From contig OU612065.1 in the NCBI GenBank assembly GCA_914767715.1, positions 15,748,001 through 15,812,000 of the forward strand: a stretch of DNA of 64,000 nucleotides, in the 5' to 3' direction. A program made the translations under genes and the position numbers. Under the pieces are notes generated by a model. That model was given only the letters and a program-made list of their open reading frames with translations. It ran no database searches and was not told the origin of the DNA. Source of the DNA: Membranipora membranacea (Eukaryota > Bryozoa > Gymnolaemata > Cheilostomatida > Membraniporidae). Positions within the stretch are counted from its first letter, which is position 1, and the number at the start of each line of letters is the position of its first letter. This document shows positions 35,501-48,200 of the stretch, piece by piece.

Positions 35501-38500
35501 AGTTTCCTGACAGATGATAGCGCATTAATCGCTCTAGGCAACAGCAAAGGAGTGGTAAAGGTTGTCAACACAGACTCTCAATTGGATATATTGGGTATGT
35601 GTATTTTTAAGAAGTTTTCAGTACATTATAATATAGCCATGCTAGCGTTTAATTATAACTAGTACGTTCAAGAGATCAAGTCCTTATGGTTTGATGAAAT
35701 TTGAGACCTGTTTCATTGCTGGACAGGCTAAAAGTAGGTGAGTATTGAATTTTGCATTTTATTGGTCTTGCATATGCCGCAAGAATAAGATTGAGATAAT
35801 TTTACTACACCATTTAATATTAGCTAGTTAAAGAAATAAAAAAATCCTTTCATCGCTTAAATTGTTAATCTAAGTCTAAGAACTCAATGCTCCATTTTTC
35901 TTTAGGAATGACTGATGTTAAACTCGGTAACTGTACGAGGGTGATGAGTCTGACCTGGCTGTCAGCTGGTGAGATCATTATTGTATCAGCTGATGGGTCA
36001 ATGGTGAGTCTCTCTCAATTTGCTTATATTTATCGAAATATATCATTTTTATTATTCAAAGACTGCCAATAAAAGTGTTTACAAAATCAATAAAAGATGT
36101 CCATTACGTCCATTATTAACCATTATTGCTAACTAGCTATCAGATAAATTAATCTGTTTGTCTCTTGCAGGATCTATATAGTGTAAAAGTTGCTGCTGAT
36201 CACAATATTGAGCTAACACTGCTCACCAGATATTATCTGCCCAAGAGCAAGCAGAGATTCTTAATGGCTGCTTGTTCTGTTTGTGATGATGAGGGAGCTA
36301 GCTTTATGGTCTGCACTGATAAAGATGGCACATTGTATCTCTATGAGAGGAAATCAAAGGTAAATAAAGTTCCTCCTTGGCCTAAATTCAATATAGCAGG
36401 AATTGTATGACCCAATGAAAAGCAAATTTGATTAAATTTATTTTGATGGGTTGTAGTTGTCCTACCTTTTGTTGTGAAGAGATAATTACTTAAAACCTTA
36501 TTAATTATGCTCGTTGGGCATCAGACTTTACGCCATATCTCTCAACTTAATTCTAGAAGGCTTTGCATGAAGACTTAGTTTGTTTGGTTCTAGACTGGTG
36601 CTAATATTATTGAGCCTATTCAGACCCTTACCCGAACACATGGTAAAACGGGAATACCAGATATCTGCTCATACAGAGGCTATGTTTATACTGCTGGACG
36701 CGATGGGATTTACATACAATATACTCTACAGGAAGCAGCCCTTGTGCCAATCAATGAGTTCAGGGTGAGTCAAGTCTAGATTGAGATAAGATACATGCAA
36801 CCCCAGGTAATTAAATAATCGTATCATCCAATCTAGGTTTCCATCGAATCCAATGTAAAATACTTTCTCTACCTGATTCCCCATACACATCTAACCCTAT
36901 AAGATGCAGTTTGAGTATCACTCATTGATTCAACAGTGTTTAAGCATAGGCCTGTATTACATCAGAACTTGTCTTTGTTTTCACAGGTTGACAAGCCGTA
37001 TGATTGGTTAACAAGATTGATGTTTGATGAAGATGGTCAGAATAAGATTGGCATATTTTATGGGGTAAGCTGAGAGGCTGTTGCACAGACGGCATATCAC
37101 TTGTGATATATATGTCAACTGCCATCAACAGGGATATCATGTTCAGATAATGCATCCAGTCTATGATTTTTTCATGTTACGCTTTCAAAAAGCTCAATGG
37201 TTTCACTTATGCCTTTGGTTATGTATGATCATTGTTTGATTTATTAAGTTCTATCACTTACACTGAGGTATTGTGAGAAAAGGATTTATGGTACTTCTAC
37301 AATTTTGGAAGCCTTGAGTTCAGTAAAGTATAGTATATATGCATTTTTAGATAGAGTTCATAGTGTATGATATCGCAACATCCCAAGTTATGATGAGAGT
37401 AGATTGTGGCGGAGGACACAGAGACTATGATATTAAACAATTTGGAGGCAAACTTTTGTTCGCATTCATCAGAGACAAGAAAACACAGCTAGTGTGTACC
37501 TCTGTGCAGCCATCTTGTCACATGATCAAGGTGAGGATCACTATTATCAATCATCACCTGTCTTGATTTTGTGCTAACTGTGCAATGTAACTTCTTTCAG
37601 TTCATCATATTTAGCAACTTGCTTTGTTACCATTTTGTGTTTTTCTAGTACATATTTATTCCACTTCTATAGCCAGGATTCCACAGTGGTAAGACCACCT
37701 GTATCCAGATGCTCAAGCTAAAAGAAAAACTACTCCTCATAACAGGTGGAGACGACACTCAAGTGATTATCAGTGAGGTTGAGCCTCTCACCTGGGCGAT
37801 TACACCTCGAGCCACAGTAACTACTCACATATCCAGTGTAAAGTGCTGCTGTGTTAGTTATAGTGAGCGGGGTGAACACATACTGGTGTCCGGAGGCGGT
37901 AGAGCACAACTCCACTTCTGTTATGTGAAACTTGGTAAGCTCAGTTAGTGACGACATATGGAGATTTTTTATGATTCATTTTCATGCATGTGTTATTGTC
38001 TTCCCATTAACAAATTTCGGCTTTTACAATATTATTACGTCATTATAATTCTTATTTACAAGTAAGACAATCCCTTACTTTCTGTCCAATGGTGATCTTC
38101 CTGGTAACCTCACCAGGAGTATTGTTGATTTTCCAACTTGATTTATTGAGTTGTTGCTATAGTTAACACGTGATTTTTTCCTATCTCAGATACATCTGGT
38201 AATATAATGACATCAGGTAGTAAGAGCATACACTTATCAGACAGAGCATTCCTCACAAGGAAACAGCGAAAGACTCAAATAGCTGACCCAGAGATGAGGG
38301 TGATGTCTGTAGTTAGTGTTCCTCTCAGGGATAACAGAGACTTACATGTCATATGTGCTGGGTGCTCTGATGGATCTCTGAGGTGAGTAACCCTGACAAT
38401 CAATTTTATAGATCAAAAATAAAGTTGATACCCCTTTGCAAATTGACAGGGTTAAAATATATTGCCACACCCATATAATAATAGCAATAGCAATAGGATT

Positions 38501-39743
38501 TTATCCCCCATTTTAACTGATCACACACCCTAATCCTGTAACACCCTAATCAAAAAGGATGACTTATCAACGAGTGAAAAAGTGGCTGGATGTTAGCACT
38601 CAATTATCTGCTGATGTAGATTTTGTTGAACTTGCAATCACCGTGCTTATGGACAACTGCAACATTTAAATTTAGCTCCTTGTGCAACTCTTATATCAAT
38701 AATCAATTTCAACCTGGGCCACCTTTTTTCTAGGATGGTTTTCATAGACAGAACCAGCTCATCGAAGATAGGAACAACAGTATGGAAAGAACCACTCTAC
38801 ACTCACACCCACTGCATTCTAACTGTTAAAGACCTTGTCATCAATACAGAGTTCAATCTCATATTTGCTGGTGCTACAGATGGACAAGTGATGTTATTTG
38901 ATATCACCACAATGCTTCCTGATGTTACTGATACATCATGTCAGCCCATTCTTAATTTCAAGCACCATCAGTCTGGTGTCAATGCAATAGCCTTACAAAG
39001 AGTGTTGGAAACAGATGTTAGGATCGTGACAGGAGGGGATGACAACTCTATAGCTATCAGTTTTATTGATTTGCTGGGGAGAGTTGTGGTCTTACATCAG
39101 AAAATCCCAAGTCAGCACTCAACCCAGATAACAGGTAGGAAATTGTGCGGTTGAGGGAGAAATCACATTGGCGTCTCTTTCAATCAAACTGTTTTCTGCG
39201 AATAGACACCAAATAGACTGTCTGTAATGAGAATTGTGAATTCTTTAGTCACCTTGGAGTGACAGTTTCCGAGGTGGTACTTACAATCTGCTATTTTAAT
39301 TGATATACTTTTTAGGTATTCAATTCCTAGGCCCTGATCGCTACATCACCGGCTCAATAGATCAGAGATTGGTTGTGTGGACACATGGAGAGGACCAACC
39401 AGATGGTGAAGCTTCAAGTGATACAGCTAAAAATACTGTCGCTGATTCATGGAAAGTAGAAGCAGTGAAACACATGTCAGTCGCTGATGTCAGCGGTTTA
39501 ACAGCCTACTGGGATTGTCTACATCCTGAAAGGTAAACATTATAAAAAAAATGTTACCATACGAGTATCTGAGCAATTGGTGACATTCTTTTTCTCTGCA
39601 AAATTAAAAACTGTCAGATTTTTAACATTTGAAGAACGTTGATTGCAGTGGTTTGTTTGTGCATCAATATTTTCTTCTCTTTCAGAAAAGTGATTACAGT
39701 TGTTGGAGAGGGGATATCACTTTATGAAATGACTGTCAGTTAA
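32503..39743 (+). CDS. WDR6: WDR6, WD40-repeat partner of tRNA 2'-O-methyltransferase FTSJ1
   Basis: WDR6 (yeast Rtt10/Trm734) binds FTSJ1/Trm7 and directs 2'-O-methylation of position 34 in the tRNA anticodon loop. Nineteen exons, all in consistent phase, give about 1047 residues (human 1121): 32503-32590, 32750-32863, 33098-33173, 33338-33502, 33762-33924, 34148-34435, 34777-34818, 34987-35196, 35444-35594, 35906-36003, 36171-36359, 36594-36764, 36987-37064, 37351-37530, 37673-37934, 38190-38382, 38734-39134, 39316-39532, 39686-39743. Diagnostic blocks are SDDRSIRLW, SRVWDACILENKLISIGED, VACGGDSSVRAWEL, VDCGGGHRDYD, HHQSGVNAI, ITGSIDQRLVVW and VADVSGLTAYWD. These follow WDR6 order from end to end. 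Exon 4 uses a GTATCC donor, chosen because it alone keeps frame with the acceptor at 33761. Exon 7 has only 14 codons. Confidence 0.95.
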
Positions 39744-40156
39744 CAACAACTGTGACTTTCAGGGAGTTTATACATAGATCTCTGTTAGCTTAAGCTGGAA
39801 CGCTGTGTTACGGATTGCGCTGGTAATCAGGATACAAGATTCAGCTATTACGCAATTTTGTATAGCTTGTGTATGAGTATTCCTTCCAATTCAAGATAAT
39901 GGTCTGTATTCTTCGGCAATTTTTTATCAAATTACTGGATCATACAAAGAAATCAAGTTTTATACATATTTTGATGATTTTAATTTAGAGTCAACAAAAC
40001 AAAGAGATTCAAACAAAACAAAACTGATGTTACTATCACACTGATGGGGAATAATTGCCAAAAAGGGAGGGAATCAAAGATAAACAATTAGTCCTACAAA
40101 ATGAAATGTTCAACAAGGTATGAGGGTGTAAAACTTCTGCTGATACATATTTTGAG
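39744..40156. other. Convergent intergenic region WDR6/PIGV
   Basis: 413 bp of AT-rich DNA between two convergent stop codons. I did not find a canonical AATAAA for either gene here, so variant signals are probably used. Confidence 0.5.
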
Positions 40157-42411
40157 TTATGTCCAAGGATAAAAATTACAGTGAACAGCGGTCCCAACTA
40201 CGAAATACAGCATGTGATATGTCAACAACAATTTGAAGGTCAACGATATTTGTTTGAGCACCAGGTAATGGCCAAGTAAACGGGCCATGTAAAAATATAC
40301 CAGTGGTGATGAAGAAAATATCATTCTTGTCAAAACTTGAATGTGCACATTACCAATACCGTAAGTGACCAGAAACAACAAATGTATAGCATACGGCATA
40401 AATATCATGGGCTTACTCTCCAACCAAGCCCTGACGTTTTTGGTCTCAACAAGAGCGTCCTTACATCTGGAAATGTAACTACATACAGACGCTAATGAGA
40501 TCACAATGACTGGTAACGCCAGAGCAAAGTTAGGTAACTGCTTCAGTTCATAATACTGGAAAAATCCAACATTCCAGTGTGTTTGCTGAATGTAACTGTA
40601 TGACATGGGTAGTGTGTAGGAGCACCATGGACTGGGCTTATGGTGAGGCATGTGGTACCCTCTCTTTTTGCCATAGTTCTCTATATGATATGGGATAACC
40701 ATATTCTTTTTACCACAGTATAAGACAAAGCCCATGTACTGATAGAAGGCGAAGGGTATACAACCGTATAGTGTAACGCTAGCAATCTTCAACCAATCCC
40801 TGAAATGAAATCATAATATTTATAGAGGATGTAACAACTGAAAATAAGGCATTAAAGTAAGTTATTATTGAAAAATATCGATCGCCAGATATGCACTCGG
40901 TTTGATTTGACTCGAAAGCTGCAGTCTGATATCTTAGCACCGCTCTAAATGATGTCATGTAAAAATACCCTAAAATATTTACCTTGCAAGGTGTAACAAG
41001 CGAGTTATCCTCTTTTCTTCTTTATCTGCCAGTAATAACCTGAATGCTATATAGACTGGGTACCCGACTAACACCAGACCATTAGAGCGAGTGCCTACAG
41101 CTAACCCTAGAGCTATAGTAGTTTTAGTGTACTGTCTCTGCTCCAGATAATACATCATTGCAAATGTCCATAAAGCAAAGCTTGCTTCACTGTATGCTGC
41201 TGACATGAATACACTGGCTGGGTTGAAGCAAAACAGTAGAGCAGCATACCAAGGGTGACTACCTGCAGGAGGAAAATGATAAGATAGTGAACTAATATGT
41301 ACCAAGGTCATACCTTACAGTATGAAATTATTCATCAAGAATTTCAAATTACACGATAACGAGATCTAATATTGTACCTTTGGGCTACCAGCGTTTTGAT
41401 TAAGCTTCGTCATAAAGAAATTCATCTCATCTCAATATTGATAATTCGTTCAAAATTTCCACAATGGCATGTTTTCAGAAACCTGACAATATAAGGTTAT
41501 TATGTAGCTTAATCCTCACCATAAAAAAGTATATAATATTTACCTTTCCCAATGATATCTCTGCCCAGTTTATACAGATATAGTGCTGCTAGCACAAAGC
41601 ACAATGTGTTCAGTATAAATGCTGCGACCATCAGTACATGCTGCAGAGTCATAACAGAGTGAAGGGGATAACAAACTGTGTACCCAACTGAAAAAAAAAT
41701 AAGAGACCATAGTTTTAAAGATACATAGTGGAGCATTTTCATTATGGAAATTTAATGTCACTATAAAATATTACGTCAGTAATAGTGTGGAATTTCCTGT
41801 TTCAATTGACAAGATCATAACTTGAACTCACCGAATCTGACCAGAAGTGGGAACAACGGAAACATAGCCATAGAGTTTTCATAAGTGTATCCGTACTCAG
41901 CAACATGAAGCATATAAATGCCATCCCATCTGCGGAATCCTCCAAGCAAAGCCTCAACTATCTTGTCGCCATATCCAATATTTGATAAGCTCGGAGGATT
42001 GAACACATCCGGTTTGTGGTCCTCAAAAATGTAGTTGAAAATAATCTGCAAAATTTATGATTAAACCTTTTTGTTAGATTGAGAGGTGAATTGATGACAC
42101 CGTTATATAGGATTGATCAGGCAAAAAACATGACGCAGTACTTATGGATTAGGATAAGAAGCTTACAGTCATAATTTATTGAGCATGGAAAACAGTAGCC
42201 TATACTTAACACCTACGAGAAGTTTTCTGATTTCTACCGGAAGTTCAAAGTAGACTAAGGAATAACACTTCTATTACTACTATGTTTCAGGAGCTAGTAG
42301 ACTTACTTGGAGTAACAATACAAGAATTCTGCTGCCTGTGGCATACTTGATAACATTTCTCTGGTACGATGATTCTAAAATGGATTTTGAGCTGACAGTC
42401 TTGATCGGCAT
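40157..42411 (-). CDS. PIGV: PIGV, GPI mannosyltransferase 2
   Basis: PIG-V adds the second mannose to the GPI anchor in the ER lumen, using dolichol-phosphate-mannose. Minus-strand exons: 42411-42307, 42045-41832, 41687-41544, 41262-40983, 40799-40157. They encode 461 residues (human 493) with consistent phases. Family blocks are RRWDGIYMLHVAEYGYTYE, with the acidic WD motif in the first luminal loop, and MAMFPLFPLL. They continue with FNPASVFMSAAYSEASFAL, GTRSNGLVLVGY, YSYIQQTHWNVGFFQYYELK, VHIQVLTR and the terminal HCNFYPWT. Hydrophobic segments recur throughout, as expected for a polytopic mannosyltransferase. The start ATG is only 1 nt past an acceptor (TTTTTGTAG), so the leader exon lies further right, possibly beyond the LINE at 43-44.9 kb. 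Confidence 0.95.
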
Positions 42412-43019
42412 TCTACAAAAAGAACAACTTTACAAAATGACAGGTATCAATAGTAACTGTAAACCTATGTTTCAAATTTAGTAACAACTGTGGTAATCAC
42501 ATTTAGAAGCTGATGCCATTGATTGATGAGAGTGACGATCACTTCATACTTACTATTACTTTTCACTAATGTAGGTAGTTGTTTGAGTGACAGTGCAGGC
42601 AAGACTGTCCATAGTTAACACAGCTACTTTTGAACACTGAGTATTCATTAGTGGAAGAGATACTTTAGCAGCAGAAACTGCATACATAACATTCATTCAA
42701 ATTTGACTCAAAGCTAGCCTCTTGCACCACCAAGAAAAGCAGCTTGTTGGAATTGCAAGGGATGAAAAAAGCACAATGCACATGCCATACTTGCAACTCA
42801 ACTTCCTACTCACTAATTAAATGGGTATCATCATTAATTCATTGAATTGGACAAAGGCATGGTGGTGTAAACAGGGAGAAGAATGGACTGATGTAAAGTA
42901 AAGCCCTTGTTGTTGAATGAATTATTTTATTAGAGAAGTAAGCCACCATACTTACCTCTCTTACCTCTTCTTCTTTAGCACGTACTAGAACATTGCGTAA
43001 GCGGTACGCCTCATTAATT
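42412..43019. other. PIGV 5' flank
   Basis: No coding exon was recognised. This is probably 5' UTR intron of PIGV, ending at the 3' tail of a minus-strand LINE. A GA-rich stretch near 42950-42980 could be the LINE's 3' microsatellite tail. Confidence 0.4.
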
Positions 43020-44900
43020 TTAATCCTTAGCCAGCATGTGATTCAGGTCTGTCGCCTTGCGACTATTTTGCATAGCATTAATATAAGTGTCATCACTGTG
43101 ACCCCAGCTTTGCTTTGGTCTCACGAACTGTTTTTGGTAAGAAGCTGTTATAATACACTGATTTGCTAGCATATATTGTGGGGGGATCTCCCCGAGTCAC
43201 TGCCCTGGTAACTGCTACATTAGCAGGTCTATCGTTTATAAGTTCATCATATGCAGATGTGAGCGATTCGTTGTTTTCCTCATGGGACAACAGGCGAAGT
43301 AACAGAGCTATTTTTGTTCGCCTATCAGCTAGGGTTTCTAATTCTAGTTTTTCATGAGCCTCTGTCACACTATCCCTCCCTTTGAGGGTGGATATAAATC
43401 TTATGGCCTTGTGTTGCACCATCTCAATGTCATTTATTAGATAACCTAGTGTAGTATCCCAGACAGAAGCTGCGTACTCAACATGAGGTCTACATAGGCT
43501 GGTGTAGGCAAGGAGACGAGCAGATGCAGGGGCATCACGTAGTGCCCGTTTAATCATGCCCAATTTTTTTTAGCTTTTCCAATCTTACTATGAATGTGAT
43601 TGTTCAATTTCAAATCCGACTGAAGAATGACGCCTAGGTAGCGACTCTCCCGCACAGTCTCTAGGGTTGTCCCGTCTAGCACATAGTTGGTGTCAGGGGA
43701 AGTCGGAGACTGATTGAAGGGAAGAACTGAACATTTGTCAACGTTGAAGGACATGCACCACACATTTGCCCATTGCTGAAGTGCATACACATTGTTTTGA
43801 AATCTTAATTTGTCTTGAGCATTGTTGACCACCTGGTAGATGAGGGTGTCATCGGCAAACAGACTAATGTCACAATCAACGTGGTCCGGCAGATCATTAA
43901 TGTAGGCTAGGAAGAGGGTGGGGCCTAGCACCGACCCCTGAGGAACCCCAGAAGTTACAGGCAGTTCATATGAAAGTTTCCCTTTAATCCTTACTTTTTG
44001 TTTGTGGTCCATAAGGAAGTCATGAATCCATTTCATTATCTGTGTACTCACATTAGGAATGTTAGATAGTTTTTGCATTCGGAGTTTGTGTGGACCTTTA
44101 TCGAACGCCTTTGCAAAGTCAAGAACTACGGCATGAATAGTATCACCTTTGTCTACATGCCTAGCAATGTCGTGATATGTGCCGCATAATTGTGTCTCAC
44201 ATGACAGCCCCTTACGGAAACCATGCTGTCTGTTATACAAGAACTTATCTAATGCAATGTTTAGGTGGTGAAGCACAATATGTTCGAGCAACTTGCAAGG
44301 AATGCTAGTAAGCGATATAGGTCGGTAGTTATTTGGTTGATCAGCAGGTCCTTTTTTATGAAGGGGGGACACATAAGCTAGCTTCCATTCACCGGGAAGT
44401 GTTGAGGTAGATAGAGAGACTTTGAATATAGAAGTAAGGCACTTAGCAGTCATGATTGGGTCTATTACGAGATCCTCTTTGCGTACATCATCTGGACCTG
44501 CTGATTTTCCATTCTTGAGAGCAGTAAGGAGGTTTGCAACTCCAGCATCAGATACCTCAATAGATGAGGCGGTACAATTATATGCATTGTTGCTATCGAG
44601 TTGGTGTTGTTTGCAGAATTGTGAGCTGAAGAACTCATTCAAAATATTAGCACATTCTATTGGGTCTTCAGTGTGGTCATTTCCCTCAGTCTTGAGTTTC
44701 ATAGGGGGGTTCGTAACACCTTGAGTCATGGGCCCCTGGGACTTACATGTCTTTACTTTGCCAATGTCCACTATCAACCACCCAAAAAACACTGGTGTTT
44801 TTTGGGTGGTTGATGGTGGACATTGGCAAAGTAAAGACATGTAAGTCCCAGGGGCCCATGCCTTGAGTCTACTTCAGAGAGATGAATGACAGGCTTATCC
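43020..44900 (-). mobile_element. 5'-truncated CR1/Jockey-type LINE interrupted by a MITE
   Basis: The minus strand encodes reverse transcriptase from LKNGKSAGPDD through NNYRPISLTSIPCK, LDFAKAFDKGPHKLR, SGVPQGSVLG and FADD (about 43859-43848) to RYLGVILQSDLKLN. A single-base indel in an A/T run at 43564-43571 shifts the frame. The C-terminal part (MIKRALRDAPASARLLAYTS, then CRPHVEYAASVWD) then runs to the stop at 43095-43093. No endonuclease domain is visible, so the copy is truncated at its 5' end. The sequence differs enough from the LINE at 28.6-31.7 kb to be a separate subfamily. The 5' limit is approximate. Confidence 0.88.
44727..44860. mobile_element. Fold-back MITE, 134 bp, with 8-bp target duplication
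   Basis: CATGGGCCCCTGGGACTTAC at the left end is complementary to the right end. The complementarity continues through almost the whole element, with one mismatch and a 1-3 base centre. It is flanked by direct CCTTGAGT repeats at 44719-44726 and 44861-44868. Eight-base duplications are typical of hAT transposases. It sits in the upstream part of the LINE, so it is the younger insertion. No transposase is encoded. A relative lies at 60372-60471. Confidence 0.92.
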
Positions 44901-45257
44901 TATCTAATAATGGTCAATGATGACATGTTAGAGTTTTTTTCTCAATCAATGATAACATTCATGTTATGAAACCTCTTCTGCAACCACATATGAGGGAAAT
45001 CTGAGGAAAAGCATGGAAAAATCTATACACATTTTTGTTATTTGGAAAAATCTAGCAAGAAGAAAAAGAGAAGTTATTGTAGCTTGTTCTTGGTTTGGCG
45101 ACACTTTGTGACCGGATATTGGTGGCGACCTGCAAATATCTAACAGTAAGAGCTGTTTGATGCCCATGGGAACATGAGACCTAACTGCAAAAAGTGAAAT
45201 ACCCTCACACACACTGGTTGGAATTTTCTTCGTATTGCAGCCCTATAATATTCAGTA

Positions 45258-48200
45258 ATGACCATGTCATCACCAGGAGTTGCAAAAAGACTGCTTACAG
45301 CTTTATTTTATGCTGGTTGCTCATTCTCAATTGTAATAGTCAACAAAATAGTCCTCACATCATATAAGTAAGTAACTTTCTAAAACAGTAATAAATAAAT
45401 AACAAACTAAACTTGGTTCTTTCTTTCTTTGTGCCTTTCATTTTCAACTCTGTGTGACTGTTCCAGCATAACTCAAATCTCCAATATAGGCTCTCTTTTA
45501 TTTGGTTGGTTGTCACTTGTCAGAAAGGAACCCCTTTTACTCTTTGGTTTTGCTAGATAAGCCCAAATCTTTCAGTCCTGAGGTTGACCAAACTATCCCT
45601 GTTCTATGTTGATGGTTTATCATTTATGTCAGTTTATTCAGGGAGAACTCATAGTCTCCTACAGATAGATATGTGGCATTTCCGCATTAAATATCAACCT
45701 ATCAAATTATTGATAGGTGATTAGTTTAACTTTTTGAAAAAGTAAGCAATGCTATTCCTATTCCTTGACGATAATAACATTTGGACGCCGATATTGCTAT
45801 CGTTTATAATATTTTCATCACTTATAGGACCTAGCTAGCACATTGTTGATGACCACAGTGATAGCGAGTGCTCCGTGTGGTCGCCACATCTCAGCAACAC
45901 CACTTTTGTTTTGTGGGGGGGGGGGGGCTGAGATAGGGAAGACTCCTGTGGTTGTATTCACTCCGCCAACATGCTATAATTCATATTTTGTTTACCCGCT
46001 AGAAAGCTTTACATTTGTTGCTGGACTATTTCATTTGATCGTCATAGAAGAGGTCCAGTTTAACAGTCTCATTGTTTCGGGAATTGCGATGGAGATCACC
46101 GCGTCATGGAAACCTAGTCCTATTGCTACTTCATTCCTTAGGAACTCATCTGGTATGGTCAGGTATCACATCGAGTATTGCTTCTGAAGGTTCAGAGCTG
46201 TGGCAAGTTTTAGGAGATTAGGAGTTGTGTACAAGATGTGATGTGAATATGTGAAATTTACCAATATTTGGCTAGTCCAAATACTCATATCAGTACATAA
46301 GTGCTTATCACTTTGTTATTGTTAGTGATGCATATGAGTTTTTAGGACAATCTATTCATTTCCATTTTTTGCAGATTTCCGTCAGAAGTATTGGCGTTAG
46401 GTCAGATGGTTGCAACAATATTCATACTTGGTCTCGGGAAATTAGGCAATGTAGTTGACTATCCGCCTTTAACATTGGATACTGTTTATAAGGTAAGGAT
46501 AATATCTCTGTACTGAAAAAAGATACCATACATAATAACTGAAAATCCGACATACCTCTAGTCTCACAGTCGAGTATGACATTTTCACATCTTCATTCAT
46601 GTAATTTATTTGAAACTTTGAAGCAAACTCCAAACGAGCATCTCAGAAAACAAGAATGTTAGTATGTCCTACTTGTTACAAAAAAAACCATGCCACAAGT
46701 GAAATTAAACCTGAAATATAGAATGCGTAACACATTAATACATTTTTTAGACCAAAATGTTGTGGCACTTCTTGGAAAAAGCCAGTATCTTTTTTTGCGA
46801 GCAATGTTGATAAAAGCTGATTATCTTATAAGCTGTCACGAGCATAGTAGGCACATTCACTTGTGCAATAGACAAATTATTAATCAACAGCTGGGTTAGA
46901 CCAAAAGAACACAACATGTCCTTTATACTCTGTATGAACAAACAATCTTGCTAAACAGAAGAAAACCTTTTTGCTATGCTAGCACAGTGAGACATTTGCT
47001 TCAATAAGCTTAGCAAGAGCCACAGTGTTCTCTGCAAGCGATATCAATCACTGTCTATGCTTTTATCAGCATACCACCACTGTCATGGGTGGGTGGATGG
47101 GTGAGCTCACCAGATTATTTATCCTTATATTTTGACCCTGTTTTCTTTTCAGATTTTTCCACTACCTCTCATCTTTTTCGGAAATATCATATGTGGACTT
47201 GGCGGTACAAAGCGTCTAAAGTAAGTTTGACTCTTGTGCCTTGTCAATCAAGCAATATGACCAGCATTACCACCAGTGCAGAAAAGAATAATATGTATTT
47301 GATTAGTGTCTTTGTAGAATTCATTGCCAATGTATGACACAAATTTCCACACTACGCATAGTGCCCATGACCGTCCTGGGTTAGAAAGAATTCAATCAAA
47401 CTGCAGCTGTGTCAAACACCACTAAATTCTCCTCCTAGCTATTGTATGGTGTATATTATTAGCATGTCTGTGCCAACACAGACACATGCTCCACTACAGC
47501 GTGTGTAAAAACAAGACAGGAAGAGTAAAAGCAATTTCAGAATGCCATATGCAAATCATGAGGCTATGTTGATGTTTTACGCTGCTACAAACCAATGCTC
47601 ATACCGTCCCTTTCTTGATAAGAAAACTGATAGCTACAATTTTGTTTTTCAGTTTGCCTATGTTCACAGTGTTGCGGAGATTTTCTATACTTATGACAAT
47701 GCTGTTAGAACGATTCTTACTGGGGTGAGTAGTTTGCATAGACTATCAAGCATTCGACCATGGCTGTCAAACACAAAGATATTAATTGTTTCTCTGTTCT
47801 CAATTTGATATCACAGGGCATTATAAGTCATTGATTGCATGTCCTTTTTTGTTGGAGGGCGTTTCACTAGTGACCATATCAGATTTCCTGGACCTGCTTC
47901 ACTTATTTGACCTGCTGCATCATATCAGCATGGTCAAAATATTTGTGTTGTCTATACTAGGTAAAGAAAGACCATCTACTCTATTATTAAAACCCATTCA
48001 TCTACTAAGTATACCCATGTCATTGATATTTAATCTCTTTGCTTGTGCTACTTCAAGTGGCCCATATATTGGTCAATCATCAAAATAGTTGAGTTGTTGA
48101 CAATATAAAAAATTATATCATACTGGTTGAGTGACTTAGCACTGACAATAATATCATATCAATAAATCACAGTGACAGGCTGTGAAGAATTTGTATCTTT

